Assembly (NCBI GenBank): GCA_022579005.1 | Contig: MU401504.1 | Location: 62,001-126,000, forward strand | DNA length: 64,000 nucleotides | Source: Poronia punctata | Lineage: Eukaryota > Ascomycota > Sordariomycetes > Xylariales > Xylariaceae | Reading direction: 5' to 3' | Shown here: positions 35,921-48,921 of the stretch, one piece after another | How the letters are laid out: every line of letters begins with the position of its first letter | Position numbering within the stretch: position 1 is the stretch's first letter | Made by a program: the position numbers and the translations under genes | The notes under the pieces: generated by a model | Database searches by the model: none | What the model was told of the DNA's origin: nothing | Seen by the model: the letters and a program-made list of their open reading frames with translations, nothing else

Positions 35921-36232
35921 TGCAGTCGGAGGAACTAAAGGTTTCGCACTCGCGCGAAACTTCCTTTGTTCATCGTCGGAGCACCCCTGTTTCCTTCACA
36001 CGGCCATTTTTAAGCCGCAACACTTCAGTAAAACTTGGCAAGCTTTGGGCCGTTTTCTTTGTATATATGTGTATCACCATATAGCCACATCCGGTGCAGC
36101 AATGAGTCTGCAACCTGGGCCATCAGAGTTGTACTTCTGCGCTACGCTTACTGGCTTACAGGCCGTCCTCGACTTTTTTGTATTTTGCAATTTTTGGACA
36201 CCGACAACCGGAACCTCTAGATTTCTGATATT

Positions 36233-38173
36233 ATGTCCGGCGATTTGGGCGGCAACGACGCCGTAGATGCCTGCGCTGGTTCCAGCTTCTCGAGTGACCA
36301 CCACGAGCATCGTGGCCATGGGGAATACCCAACCGTTCGACTAGTTTTTCTCAGCATAGGGTTCGTATTGCCCGTATGATCTCTATTCTATGGATGCCTG
36401 CTGACACGACCCGGCAGTCTGCTAGTCGGTCTTTTTCTGAGCTTCTTGGATAGTTCGATCGTGGCTACGAGTCTATTCTCCATTGGTACCGAATTTGATG
36501 ACGTAGAGAGGGTGAACTGGGTGGCGTTGGCTTATACGTTGGCCTATCTGGGATGTGCCGTATTTTTAGCCCGGATATCAGATGTGATAGGGCGACGTGA
36601 CACGTTTTTGCTTTCTTATGCCATCTTTATAGCCTTTTCGATAGGCTGTGGGTTTGCGCGTAATTTGGACCAGCTCATCGCCTTCCGAGCGCTTCAGGGG
36701 CTCGGGGGATCGGGTGCGTTGGCCTCTCAACACTCCGCCTGGGACAAGTCGGTCTAACAGCACCTGTACTAGGACTATACTCCATTACTATGATCGCCCT
36801 CCCCGAGATCGCGCCGCCGAAAATGCTGCAAGCCCTCGGTGCGGTCATTGGACTCGTCATAACATTGTCTAGTGTTCTTGGACCTGTGCTGGGCGGCCTC
36901 CTGACCCAGTACGCTAGCTGGAGATGGGTCTTCTGGATCAAGTGAGTTGGCATGTACGTCCGAGTTCGTGGCCAGAACGCACAAGTACTAATCCACGATA
37001 TTGTATGCAGTGGTCCAATCGGCGCCGTTTCAACCCTCCTCTTCTTCACAATGTGGCCCAAGCCACAGTTTCTGCCCGACATTGAACGGAGGTCCTGGGG
37101 TGAACTGGACTACATCGGCTCCGTTTTGCTGATCGCGGCAACCGTGCTTGTAGTATTTCCGTTCCAAAGTGCTGGGGCGACCGCTGGTCAGTGGAACCAG
37201 GCGGTATTCCTCGCGCCCCTCATTGTTGGTTCGCTTGCCTTTCTAGCAGTGATCACTTGGTCCATCTTTGTGGATAAGCGCTGGGGGGACAAGGTCGCTG
37301 CAGCACTCCCACTGCCTCTGCTGCGCAACCGCGTGTATGCGTCGGCCGTGCTAAATACAATGTTTGTGGGGTTCCCCTACATCCTGACAGTTTACGCCTT
37401 TCCGCTCCGATGTCAGGTGGTCAACGGGAAAGATGCCCTCATAGCTGGTGTCCTGCTTCTACCTATGCTGGGGTCTAGCGCAGTAGGCTCCGCCATCTCG
37501 GGCAAGATCAACGGGAAGAAGGACCGTAGCTGCGAGACACTCGTCATAGCCACCGGTTGTATGACTCTCGGATGTGGACTTCTGACAACAATTTCTGGCT
37601 CGGCCGACCTCGAGGCCAAAGCGCTGGGGTTCTTGGTATTCATCGGCCTCGGCTTCGGGATGTCTGTTTCGACGACGACGATACTCGCGGCGGCACAATC
37701 TCCCTTGAGGGAACATGGTAAGCTCCTGTCATTACACCCGAGAAGAGAATGGAGTGCTAATGTCCGAAATAGCTGCTGCTCAAGGGATTGTAGCTCAAGT
37801 ACGTGTCTTCGGAGGGAGCTTGGGCATTGCGGCTTCTTCCGCCATTTTGGGGGTGACCCTTCAACAGCGAGTGGGCGGATCTGTCACACCGCACCAGCTG
37901 TCTTCACTCCAGGGCGGAGGTCCAAATGTTCCCCCGGACCTACTTGCCGCGATTAGAGAATCATACTCTCATGCATTCCGCAAGGACATGCAAGTAAGCA
38001 CAATCATTGCAGCTATCGCCTTGCTGTGGGCCTTTGGCACATATAGTCGCCAACGTCTGACGAATATTGAACGACGAGAACAGCAAGTTAAAGAAGAGGA
38101 AGAGAGGAGAAAGAGGGTTATTCGTGATGAGAAGCAAACCTTAAGACATGTCAACGAGAAAGATTCGATATAA
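36233..38173 (+). CDS. Major facilitator superfamily exporter (DHA2-like, 14-helix type)
   Basis: Five exons: 36233-36360, 36418-36713, 36773-36941, 37011-37717 and 37773-38173 (566 aa). Introns are 57, 59, 69 and 55 bases; the first uses a weak GTTCGT donor. After a 40-residue hydrophilic start, splicing gives VRLVFLSIG joined to LLVGLFLSFLDSSIVATSL, the usual first helix of fungal drug exporters. A motif-A-like loop ARISDVIGRRD and motif C GPVLGGLLTQYASWRWVFWI, typical of proton antiporters, follow. More helices run to a charged C-terminal tail rich in Glu, Arg and Lys (EEEERRKRVIRDEK). Such proteins export toxins or small metabolites across the plasma membrane. No biosynthetic genes are nearby, so the substrate cannot be inferred. 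Confidence 0.9.
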
Positions 38174-39253
38174 AGATGTTTTGGACAACGGTTTTTTTGG
38201 CTACGGGAGTTTCATAGCCTTGCGTTCTGTGGGTTTATTAGCATTATAAATAGATACCTTAATACCTCTTTCTATAAGCTCGTGCCAGCACTCGTAAGCA
38301 TGGTGATGAGGCCAGTAACATCTTTGATACCTAAAGTAAGCATACCATGGTAGCCTAGCATGGAACAGATAGTGTTAAACTCTACGACGCGATACGAAGA
38401 ACGCGGTCTAGGAAGCGCGAGTAGATAGTAGAAGTTGAAGTACTCTTAAGGTTAACTAATTGGGTGCCTACTCGTATTTGAAACGTATCCATAGGCAAAT
38501 ACGTGGATGTGGCATACTAAACTGCTTATCATCTTCACGTACATGCCTTTTGTGTACGTGTATTTCTTGTCTTGACCCTTCCACGCTTCCTCTCACCTCC
38601 TTACCAGTTATTATACCTGATACTATTGGATGACTCTGTTAAGTACCTGCATGAGGAAGGGGTCACTTCTGTAATTAGATACCTACATACTAGGTTAGTA
38701 GTGGCTCTGGTTCCGAGATGGACCCGCAATACAGTACCCATTGTACGGGTAAAAACCTGAAACTTGGAAGGCAGGCGGGGCAGTTGTGGCTTGTATACGG
38801 ACCTGGGATAGATTCTGGGGCTTCTTGCCAAGAAACGGAATTTCATTCAATTGAACCCATCTTGGTCGAGATAGCGATCTACTCGTACTCCCTCTGTATG
38901 AATAACGACACCTTTCCATAATTCTCTAACTAGGTATTTCTCTGTGCTGTCACTGTCACGAACAGCAGGAGAGCTTTACCCGGCGCAACGAAGCGAACTT
39001 GATAATTGTAGAATTATATCTCACCATCGCCGACTACGCATTTCCCTTAAGTTGTCCATGACGTCCTGTTAAATCGCAAAGGGGCCCGGGTCTCTCCCTG
39101 ATAGGTGGCTCCCGGCACGCGCGTGTCCTGCCACTATATCATCAACCTTGGGGCTTTAATTGTCCATTCTCCCTCACGTCCACTCCGTTCTTCACGTCCG
39201 AATGTTGCCATCGTATGCGGGCCAAGACTCCAAGGTGATGTCCCGGCATCACC
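38174..39253. other. Intergenic stretch between MFS and ANP1 genes
   Basis: The terminator of the MFS gene and the promoter of ANP1 must lie here. I see no additional gene and only scattered ACCTACAT/AGGTTAGTA words. Confidence 0.5.
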
Positions 39254-40957
39254 ATGGAGTTTCAAATGGATATCCCCGGAGCGACACATTCGACATATCT
39301 CCGCACAGGTGATTTTCACCGTACCGCCCCTACTTTACTAGCGACTAATGTTCGCATCCCTAGCTTCCGCCCTCGAACCTCGAACCCCGCGACACGTCGT
39401 CGAAGGAACCTGACGAAACTAGCTACCATCGCGACCCTAACAATCCTGTTCGGACTATTCATATGGCCAGGAAACTTCTCTATAAAATCAGTGCTCTCGC
39501 TGGGGTTGGTTAGCTCTGCTGGCACCGTCCTTATGGATACCGTCCGTTATTATGATCTATCCAATGTCCAGGGGACTGCCCGTGGCTGGGAAAGGGAGGA
39601 GCGCATATTACTGTGTATGCCTTTACGAGACGCTGAACCACACTTGCCAATGATGTTTTCCCATCTGCGTAACCTTACATACCCCCACCACCTGATCGAC
39701 CTCGCCTTCCTAGTATCGGACTCAAAAGATAGGACATTGGACCTCCTGGTCGAGATGTTGGAAGAGCTTCAGGCCCACGAGGACCCGAAACAACCCTACG
39801 GCGAGATTTCCATTATCGAGAAGGACTTTGGCCAGAAAGTTAATCAGGATGTCGAGAGCCGTCATGGGTTCGCCGCCCAGGCGAGCCGCAGAAAACTCAT
39901 GGCCCAGGCGCGGAATTGGTTGCTGAGCGCCACACTACGTCCCTACCACTCGTGGGTGTATTGGAGGGACGTGGACGTGGAAACGGCCCCTTTCACCATT
40001 ATCGAGGACCTAATGCGTCATAACAAAGATGTTATCGTTCCAAGTAAGTTGGTCGTATTACCCATGTCCCCACACAACGCGCCGTGCCTGACACTTGTGT
40101 AGATGTGTGGCGACCGCTTCCTGATTGGCTTGGGGGAGAGCAGCCATACGATCTGAATTCTTGGCAGGAGTCGGATACTGCCTTGGCACTTGCAGATACG
40201 CTAGACGAGGACGCTGTTATTGTAGAAGGCTATGCCGAGTATGCTACCTGGCGTCCTCATTTGGCCTATCTTCGTGACCCGTATGGCGATCCGGATATGG
40301 AGATGGAAATTGACGGCATAGGGGGCGTAAGCATTCTAGCTAAAGCGCGCGTCTTCCGGGCTGGCGTCCACTTCCCAGCTTTCAGTTTTGAGAAGCATGC
40401 CGAGACTGAAGGATTTGGCAAGGTAGGAACCCTGTGTCACATGTTTATGTGCTTGCTAATCAAGTTGATAGATGGCCAAACGTATGGACTTTTCCGTTGT
40501 CGGTCTGCCTCACTATACCATCTGGCATCTGTACGAACCCAGTGTTGACGATATCAAGCACATGGAGGTATGTAATGCCTGCCAGGCCCTGAACTAGTCT
40601 ATGCAGTGCATGCTAACGTTAGGCTAGGAAATGGAACAAGAACGTCTTGCAAAGGAAGCCGAAGAGCAAGAAAAGGCCGAGAAAGAAGCGATGATAAAAG
40701 AAAAGTTCAGCGACACAAATAGCCAGTGGGAGAAGGATAAATCTGAACTGCAAAATATAGCAAAGCAAGCTGCCGCTGACATCCCTGACAAAAACTGGCC
40801 ACAGCCGAAGAAGGGTGGCAAGCCTACTGATGAGGACGGCTTACCAGCAGATTCCCAGAAGGAAGCAAAACAAAAACCGAAGAAGGGAGGCGTCAGTAAA
40901 GGCGACAAGGTTGCAGATATAAAGCAAAAAGGGAAAGCAGGCAAAGCAGAGTCATAG
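39254..40957 (+). CDS. ANP1: Golgi alpha-1,6-mannosyltransferase subunit, Anp1/Van1/Mnn9 family (GT62)
   Basis: Four exons: 39254-40043, 40103-40422, 40472-40567 and 40628-40957 (511 aa). Introns are 59, 49 and 60 bases. It is a type II membrane protein: Arg-rich cytoplasmic start, one membrane anchor near residues 55-71 (LATIATLTILFGLFIW), then the catalytic domain. Visible family features are RILLCMPLRDAEPHLPMMF, the DVD metal-binding motif near residues 239-241 (WVYWRDVDVETAP), and after splicing VPNVWRPLPDWL and EGYAEYATWRPHLAYLRDPYG. The C-terminus is a highly charged Lys/Glu coiled-coil tail (EEQEKAEKEAMIKEK) of a kind common in filamentous Anp1 proteins. In yeast this family forms mannan polymerase II with Mnn9. 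The start codon is the first in frame and its position is uncertain. Confidence 0.92.
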
Positions 40958-42130
40958 TAGTACTGTGACCTGACCCAGATCATCCAATACCCCATGTCAC
41001 AATATGTTCGATTATTAGTTTTGGGCGACATATCAGGCCATGGATTGTTATTGCCATACGGTATGTGAATGGGGAGGGGGAGGAGATGGGGCGAGCTTTT
41101 AAGGCCGTCTGTATAACAAGCGGACTTGACCTGAGTACAAGGAAGTATCGCGGTCCACGGCGTTTGGTGTAGTTTCTATCTAGACATGGTTACGATGTAT
41201 GGAATACCGGGTATAGCAGCAGGCGCTGCTCTTTATCCCTTGTATAGATTCACCCAGATGATTTTCTACAAAATCCATACTACTTCAAAGAGCATATACC
41301 GTGGCTGTTAGGTGTGTGAACAAGTGGATCGGACAAGTTCTAACTAGCAGGAAAAAAACCATGTTGCAATGCCAAATGCAGAACAAAATCATCAGTTACA
41401 AGTTAGCAGTAAAGAGGTAAGTAAATTGGTAAGACGAAATCTCATATTAACAATGCATGTTGAGATCATGGGCATACTAGCTTATCTGCATAAACAATGG
41501 GGAAGGACTACGGTAGATGTGTATCGGGTTCCATTGTAAAGTGTGTTTTGTCAAAGTCATAATATAAATTTGTGTTAAGCTGTTGTGACAGCAAAAAACA
41601 ATGAGAATAAAATGCTGGAAATAAACCCCTTTACAGATTGAAATCAGGGGGTAGGTGCACTAGGCAAGGAGGTGGGTTAGATCCCGTCTCTGCTACCACG
41701 TTGGCTTGAACGGAAAAACATGGGGTGCCGATAAGGAACTGTCCGTAATATGCAGCTAAACACTGTGCGGTGTACCGTGTACCTGTATTCACGTACACGT
41801 ACATGCCTTCACTCAAGCACCATCCGATGAACCCATGGCACATTAACAAAAGATTACACCTGTAGTTATCCTGAGCTACCTCAACCTGCTTGTTAGGACA
41901 AACTATGCGATACGAACCGGTCGAAATTTAATACATCCATCTAATTTTCCCAAGAGACCACTCATTCGTGGGCCACCCTGGATCTTGTAGAAATCCACGC
42001 CGCCATATCAGGTTGACAGACTGCGTCGGCCTTGGACCAGCTATTCAAATACCAGCCCGTTACTTTTAGAGTTCTTAGAAACAGTCGATCTACATCTGCC
42101 CCGATCTGAACTGTCGCCGTGTGGGCGACA
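40958..42130. other. Intergenic stretch between ANP1 and GEA genes
   Basis: About 1.2 kb with the ANP1 3' flank and the GEA promoter and leader. No gene is seen. An ACGTACACGTAC word occurs at about 41792. Confidence 0.5.
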
Positions 42131-45100
42131 ATGAGTCAAGATGCGCAAAGCCATGCCGCAATGGATACAACGCCCGTAGAAACTCGGGTAAACCCCGACG
42201 TTTCCCCTCGACCTAGCACATCGATCCCCCCGTCCGTGAGCGCAGTCACCCGATCGCCCAACACGCTGTATAATAGCCGACCGGTATCTGTGGCTGTCGA
42301 CCCAGTTGCGCTGGTTATTTCAGAATGTATAACTGTTGCGTCAGCTATGCGCAAACATGCCCGGTGGGCTGGTTCTTCGGTGTCTTCTATCCTTGGAGGT
42401 AACCCGAATGCCATTCAGCTCGGCCCACCCAGTCCGCTTCTGCGCCCCGGGAGTAAATCATCGGTGGCAAGTGCAGCTGTGGATGGCGCACAGGATATCG
42501 GTGCTGCGAATAGGTGGGGATTACGAGGCAAGAGGGGGAAGAGTATGCAGGACAATCCCCTCATGGCGGGATTTGGACGTCTACGTCACGAATTGTCTGG
42601 CTGCAAAAGTACGGCCTGAAGTCCTAAAATGCTCACGTGGTCTAGTAGTAGCTAATGATTCTGGTAGACATCCATGACTTCGACCCTCCGGCGCTTCTGA
42701 ACCCCTTCCTACAGGTCATTCAGGCCTCTTCAACTTCGGCCCCTATCACGATCCTCGCATTGAAGGCCATACGGAAGTTTCTATCTTATGGATTTATCAG
42801 TCCAGATTCACCTCGCTTTCCTTTGGCCATGCAGTATCTATCCACGGCTATCACCCACTGTCGCTTCGAAGCCAGCGACTCGGCACAAGACGAGGTCGTA
42901 CTCCTGATGATCCTGCATCTCATGGAGGATATGCTATCTGGGCCGGGAGGGGCATTTCTCAGCGACGAGAGTGTCTGTGAGATGATGGAGACCGGTCTGA
43001 CTATGTGCTGTCAATCGAGACTCTCGGAACTTCTGAGAAGAACGGCCGAGGCTTCCATGGTTCGAATGTGCCAAATCATCTTTGAGCATTTGAAACATCT
43101 AGAAGTACAAGCAGGCGATGATCTGGAAGCGCTCGATATTGAAGTCAACGGAGATACCGAAGGACTTAGAATGGTACCGGCGACGAATGGCAGTGATGTC
43201 ATAGCATCTACCGATGCGCCCCCGAGCGAAGAACGGGCATCATCTAGCACAGAAACGGCGGTGAATGATGCCGAGGTCGGCTCGGAGACGGAAGCCACGG
43301 ATGCAACTGGTCCGCTAGATATCAAACCCTATTCACTGCCATCTATGAAGGAACTATTTAGGGTCCTTGTCGACTTGCTGGATCCCCACGACAAGCAGCA
43401 GGGAGACAACATGAGAGTGATGGCGTTGCGCATCATACATGTAGCCCTCGAGGTCGCCGGTCCTTCGATTGCACGGCACCCGGCATTGGCTGTAGTTGCT
43501 GAAGACCGGTTGTGCCGACACCTGTTCCAGCTGGTGAGATCCGACAATATGGCTATTCTCCAAGAGTCGCTCATCGTTGCTGGCACCTTGTTAGAGACAT
43601 GCCGGGGCGTCTTGAAATTGCAGCAGGAGCTCTTCCTGTCTTATCTGGTTGCGTGTTTGCATCCGCCCGTTGAGATACCGTGGGAGTCCAACATCGACCC
43701 CTCCCTCTACGACGGAATCCCACAACGCCCAAGCATCACTAAAGCGCCATCCTCCCAAGGCGGTAGTGGAAGAGCGACGCCCGTGCCGGTTAAGGACAGG
43801 CAGAAGCTTGGGATGGAGGGTGGCGCGAGGAAGCCTGATGCGCGGCAGGCCATGGTCGAGAGCGTGAGCGCTCTTGCTCGTATGCCATATTTCCTCGTCG
43901 AGCTTTTTGTCAATTACGATTGCGATGCCAACCGAGTAAACCTGTGTGAAGATATAATTGGACTGTTATCTCGGAGCGCTCTGCCGGATTCAGCGACATG
44001 GAGCACGACAAGTGTCCCACCGTTATGCCTTGACGCACTCTTAGGGTATGTTCAATGTGTGGCGGATCGTCTGGAAGAGGAGCCATTGTCCGAGGGGCTT
44101 CTAGACTGTGAAACGCTCAGGGAGCAGAGGCGGCGCAAACGCATCATCGTGAAGGGTGCAGCGAAATTCAACGAGAAACCAAAGGAAGGACTTGGGTATC
44201 TGAAGGAAGCTGGCATCATATCGGATAATGCTGCATCAGTGGCCAAGTTTCTGAGACAAACATCAAGAGTGTCCAAGGTCGTCCTAGGTGATTTCTTGTC
44301 CAAGAAGGGCAACGATGCCTATCTCGAGGCCTTCTTGGACCTGTTTGATTTCTCGGGAAAGCGTGTTGACGAGGCCCTGCGACTGTTACTGGAGAGCTTC
44401 CGTCTTCCCGGGGAGTCGCCGCTTATCGAGCGAATTGTGACCGCCTTCGCGAAGAGGTATCATAGCCTCTCGGAAGATGTGGCCAACGAGGACGCCGTCT
44501 TCGTTCTCACATATGCAATCATCATGTTGAACGTTGATCAGCACAGTCCGAAAATCAAGAAGCGCATGGAGCTGGCCGATTTCGCCCGCCAAGTCAGAGG
44601 CGTGAATGACGGGAAAGACTTTGCTCCCGATTTCCTCGAGGCGACGTTTGATGCTATTAGAACGAACGAGATCATCTTGCCGGACGAGCATGATAACCAC
44701 CACGCATTTGAGTACGCATGGAGAGAGCTTCTGCTCAAGACCGAGTCGGCAGGGCCGCTGGTATACTGCCCCACCAATATCTACGATGCCGACATGTTCG
44801 CAGCAACCTGGAAGCCCATCGTTTCTACCCTCTCCTACGTATTCATGTCCGCCACAGACGATGCCGTATTCTCTCGCGTCGTGACCGGCTTCGATCAGTG
44901 CGCCCAGATTGCAGCCAAGTATGGAATCACCGAGGCCTTGGACCATATCATCCAAAATCTCAGCTACATGACTACGCTCGATAACGAGGAGCTCTCCAAC
45001 ACGGTGCTCAATACCGAGGTCAAAGTCTCGGATGACACGGACAGCGTCATGGTCAGTGAACTGGCCGTCAAGCTCGGCCGTGATTTCAAGGCGCAGTTGG

Positions 45101-47349
45101 CCACGCTCGTCCTGTTCCGTGTGGTCAACGGGAGTGAAGATATCATCAGGCGTGGCTGGGAACATGTAAGTGCTGGTTGCATCTGTTAGTCTGAAACCTT
45201 TTACTAATCCGATATAGATTGCCAGGATATGGCTAAAACTCTTCGCCAATTCTCTAATCCCCTCATTTTATAACAAGAGCCATACGCATCTGAAGCTGCC
45301 CAAGATCCCTCTCCACACTCCATCGCAAGTGATCGATCGGGCCACGAAGACAGCAGACACGAGTTTATTTTCTGCACTGTCGTCATACATCTCTAGCTAT
45401 GCAGCTGATGACCCGCCTGAGCCCTCTGCCGAGGAAATAGACAGCTCGCTCAGCACCGCCGACTGCATCAAAGCTTGCCACTTGGGGGAAATCTTTGCCA
45501 ATATTTCGTGAGTACCTTTTCTTCGACGGGCTACATTACCTTCGGCTCACCAAGTTTAGGTCTCTCCCCGTCTCGTCACTGGTTCCCCTATTGGAAGCCC
45601 TGTTAGCACAACTACCCGATGACGAGAGCTCAACTGTGCCAGTCATAAGTGTCAAAACTGAGAGCGTGCCCTCGTCCCCTTCGACTACAGGATCCAAGCC
45701 ATCCCAGAGGAAGCCCACCTATGACCCGACTGTCGTCTACATCTTGGAATTCTGTACTGTTCTTGCTCTCAAGAATCCCGAGACTATATTGGAGCTGGGC
45801 AAACAGGTTTCCGAGGCCCTTCAGATGTTCCTACGTAATGCCAGCCAGTATCATTCTGCCCTCATATCCCGTGCAGCTTATTACCAATTCAATATGCTAA
45901 AGGGGAGCTATGTAGGTCATCTCGGCTTCCCTCTCTAAGCAACTCCACTGACCTATTAGGAACACGACTTTGTCCGCGCTCCTGTGCTGTTACATACCAT
46001 ATCAAGCTTTCCCAAAGAAATCTTAGCCAAGACTTCGCAGCTGGTCTTGCAAGGTCTGAAGATTTGTATTGAGCAGCCTGGTCCACTCCGGAGTGAGATT
46101 ATGACATCTCCCGATTTTTGGTTGATCCTGCGCACGCTAGCAGGCAATCCCAATTCTTCGCCGACCGTTTTTGACATTTTGGAGGGAGGTGTCACCGGCT
46201 CTCCATCTGCGATTATCGCGGACAACTACGAAGCCGCGATCTCCCTTCTCAGCGAATATGCCACAGCAGCTCAGGTAGGGGCAGTTGAAGAACAAAAAGG
46301 AGAAAGACGCCATAGAAATACGCGACCACCAAGAAAAGAAGTGGCTAGGTACGTCAAAAAAAGATAAGGAGAGGGGCAGATCTAGGTCGGCTAACGCTTC
46401 TAGTCACAGCGAGAACGCGATTGTCTCAAGAGGTGTGAAAGCCGTCAATCTCATATCAAGCATGACTGCTCGCATTCCACATCTGATGAAGCAATCCCAC
46501 CTGGAGAATAGCGAAGGTACTTCAAGTTCAACCCCCCCCCCCTCCCCTTTTTGGGGGGGCCCCTTTCCGTGCTATGTTTTACAGAGGCTGACCTATTTAG
46601 CGTGGTCCGCCTACTGGCTTCCGATTTTTCAGGCACTTACTACCCAGTGTACCAACCCTTGCCGAGAAGTACGCCAGTTGGCTTTCTCGTCATTGCAGAG
46701 GTCACTGTTGTCGCCCGAGCTCACTTGTACGGACCACCAGGAATGGACGGCCATTTTTGGCGAGGTCTTATTCCCGCTGATTCACAAGCTGTTGAAGCCC
46801 GAAGTCTATTCTTCAGACCGTGACGGCATGAGTGAGACCAGGGTGCAAGCCGCTTCTCTCCTTTGCAAGACCTTCCTGCAGTATCTGGTCATGCTGTCCA
46901 AATGGGATGGTATGCTAGAGCTATGGTTGCAGATAATCGACATAATGGATAGACTCATGAATAGCGGGCAAGGTGATAGCTTGGTAAGTACTTTTCTGGC
47001 AGTGCATATCCCGTACATATATACTGATGAGCCCGTATTACAGGAGGAAGCGGTTCCCGAGAATTTGAAGAATGTGCTTTTGTTCATGGCAAGCAGTGGG
47101 TACCTCGTGCCACCAAGCAAAGACCCATCGCAGGAATCGCTCTGGGTGGAGACTTGGAAGCGTATAGATCGGTTTTTACCTGACTTGCGGAAAGACCTGT
47201 TTTTGGAAGAAGATGTAGAGCAACCGAATGAAGCTGCGCCAGCAACGTCGCCGCCAGCTGAGACACAGGCGGCAGCTGAGGAAAAAGAAGAGCCCGCATC
47301 AACCGAGCCAGAAGCGGAGGAGAAGGGAAAGGCCCCAGAGGACGAATAA
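42131..47349 (+). CDS. GEA: Sec7-domain Arf guanine-nucleotide exchange factor, GEA1/GEA2 (GBF1) family
   Basis: Eight exons: 42131-42608, 42668-45165, 45218-45507, 45560-45911, 45960-46348, 46404-46516, 46601-46983 and 47044-47349 (1602 aa, the usual size). The N-terminal DCB region includes GLRGKRGKSMQDNPLMAGFG, and the first splice restores the frame into IHDFDPPALLNPFLQVIQAS. The HUS box NYDCD lies near residue 575. The Sec7 domain spans about residues 636-835; it contains FLRQTSRVSKVVLGDFLSKK and the glutamate finger in FRLPGE (E near 742). HDS helices follow (ALTTQCTNPCREVRQLAF, YSSDRDGMSETRVQAASLLC), and the tail is Ala/Glu-rich. It activates Arf1 on Golgi membranes for COPI coat formation. 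Intron 5 (55 bases, GTACGT with a GCTAAC branch) was chosen because it removes an in-frame stop. Intron 6 contains a C11/G7 tract. Confidence 0.95.
46532..46563. repeat. Poly-C/poly-G hairpin inside a GEA intron
   Basis: Eleven C, T, four C, five T and then seven G followed by C. The G run can pair with the C runs across a T loop. It lies in the 84-base sixth intron, upstream of the branch point. Confidence 0.85.
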
Positions 47350-47986
47350 CCACATAGGTTACGTCCCTCTTTTGTGCAACAAGCATGGGACGAAAGTGCA
47401 TTAATGTGGGAAACAAAAGAAAGGAAGATTTAGAATCTCGCGTGGAAGCGATGCGTAAGGAAGTAATGAGTTGTATATATAATAGAGTGCGCCAAAAAAG
47501 CGGAGGATCGCTTTACGAACGAAAAATATACCCCCTTGAGAAATACTGATATAGATGCTACTTTCAAACATCCACACCGTACCTATATCAAATTTGTGTA
47601 TATCTGCTTACAGCGATGAACTTGTTGATTCTGAATCGTTACTAAGGTTATGGCCAGTGACCACGAACATTGTTACAGCTCTACTCAATATCACAAAAGT
47701 CTGGCACTCTGGTCAACACACGCAGTTCAGAAGGTGACTAAGCTGCCCCACCAACGGTTCCTCATGTCTTTTAGTGGGTCCAGGCTACCTACCTACCCAC
47801 ATTACGAGTGAGAGGCTGACTGTAGAGTCTAGCCTCGTCCTTCTTATTACACTACACTTCGCGATCCTCACACATCAATAACTGTGAACTACCTAGAAGT
47901 GGGTAGGATATGAAAGCATCTTGCCTTTTATAGAAAAAGAACAAGAAGGAAAAGAAGATAAAAAGACTGAAAAAGGAAACCAAAAA
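47350..47986. other. Intergenic stretch between GEA and the U1A/U2B'' gene
   Basis: 637 bases. The last 50 bases before the next start codon are strongly purine-rich (repeated GAAAAGAAG), forming an A/G-rich 5' leader. Nothing else is seen. Confidence 0.5.
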
Positions 47987-48921
47987 ATGGCTTCCAGTCC
48001 ACCCATCGCCACGTATGTGTCATCGCACTCCGACGCATATGGTTTGGTTCTCTGGTGTTTTTGTTTTTCTTGTTGTCCCAAATAATTCCAGCAAAGCTAA
48101 CCTCGCGATCCATGTGTTTTCCGCACGGGGTAATAAAGTGTCTACGTGCGCAATCTAGAAGAGCGCGTGAAACCCGACGCGCTAAAAGAGGCCCTGACAA
48201 CCATCTTCGCCGACTACGGAACCATTATCGACATCGTGGCCAAGACGAACCTCAAGGCCAAGGGACAGGCCTTTGTCGTGTTCGAGAAGCAGGAGTCGGC
48301 TCTCCAGGCCATCGAGGAGATCCAGGGGTTCGAGTTGTTCGGGAAACCCATGCATCTCGCGCTCGCCAAGACGAGGAGCGACGCGACGGTTTCGAGGACG
48401 GGGAATAAGGACGAGTTCGAGTTGCACCAGAGGAGAAGGTTGGCGGAGAAAGGTACGAGTACTGACTGGGGGATTGGTTGGTTGGGTTTACACACAAAGG
48501 AAGGGAAAAGTTTTGCTTACAATTTCTTTTTTTAATTACTACAGACAAGAGAAAAGCGGCGGAAGAACAGAAACGAGCCAAGCGTCCAGAAGCAGCGGCG
48601 AAAGGAGGACGTGCTACCGGCACGGGACTCAAGCCGACGAGCGGTCCGGCGCCCAACACGGTCGTTCCGGACGAGTATCTCCCTCCCAACAAGATCCTGT
48701 TCGTGCAGAACCTGCCCGACGATTTCGATATCGAGGCCCTCACGGGCATATTCGGCCGCTTCGAGGGCTTCCGCGAGGTCCGTCTCGTGCCTGGACGCAA
48801 GGGTATCGCTTTCATCGAGTACGAGGCCGAGGCTGGCGCCATCACGGCAAAGGAGAATACGGCGGGCATGGCTGTCGGCGACGGGAAGAAGTTTATCAAG
48901 GTCACATACCAGCGCCAGTAA
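47987..48921 (+). CDS. Two-RRM U1A/U2B''-type snRNP protein
   Basis: Three exons: 47987-48012, 48139-48452 and 48545-48921 (238 aa). The 26-base first exon encodes MASSPPIA and two bases of the next codon; splicing over 126 bases gives TVYVRNLEERVKPDALKEAL. RRM1 has RNP2 (VYVRNL) and RNP1 (KGQAFVVF) in the positions of human U1A and U2B''. An Ala/Lys/Glu linker leads to RRM2 (KILFVQNLPDDFDIEALTGI, RKGIAFIEY), which ends the protein. In the family RRM1 binds a stem-loop of U1 or U2 snRNA, and RRM2 has an uncertain role. Whether this is U1A, U2B'' or a protein serving both cannot be decided from the sequence, so no symbol is given. Confidence 0.93.

Larger units (their letters stand above)
31498..36232. 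other. Intergenic stretch between divergent ULA1 and MFS genes
   Basis: 4.7 kb with no gene I can name. It contains one ORF of possible interest (32877-33326), a 32-bp tandem duplication at 34139-34208, a 19-base G run at 35902, and numerous AGGTAGG words (33434, 33560, 33750). Both flanking genes point away from it, so their promoters must lie at its ends. Confidence 0.5.

Noticed and set aside
36233..40957. Secondary-metabolite cluster around the MFS exporter
   Set aside because: The neighbours are a Golgi mannosyltransferase and ULA1; no synthase, oxidase or pathway regulator is adjacent.
44386..45249. 287-codon minus-strand ORF
   Set aside because: It lies entirely antisense to the Sec7/HDS coding part of the Arf-GEF, and its length is explained by codon bias on the sense strand.
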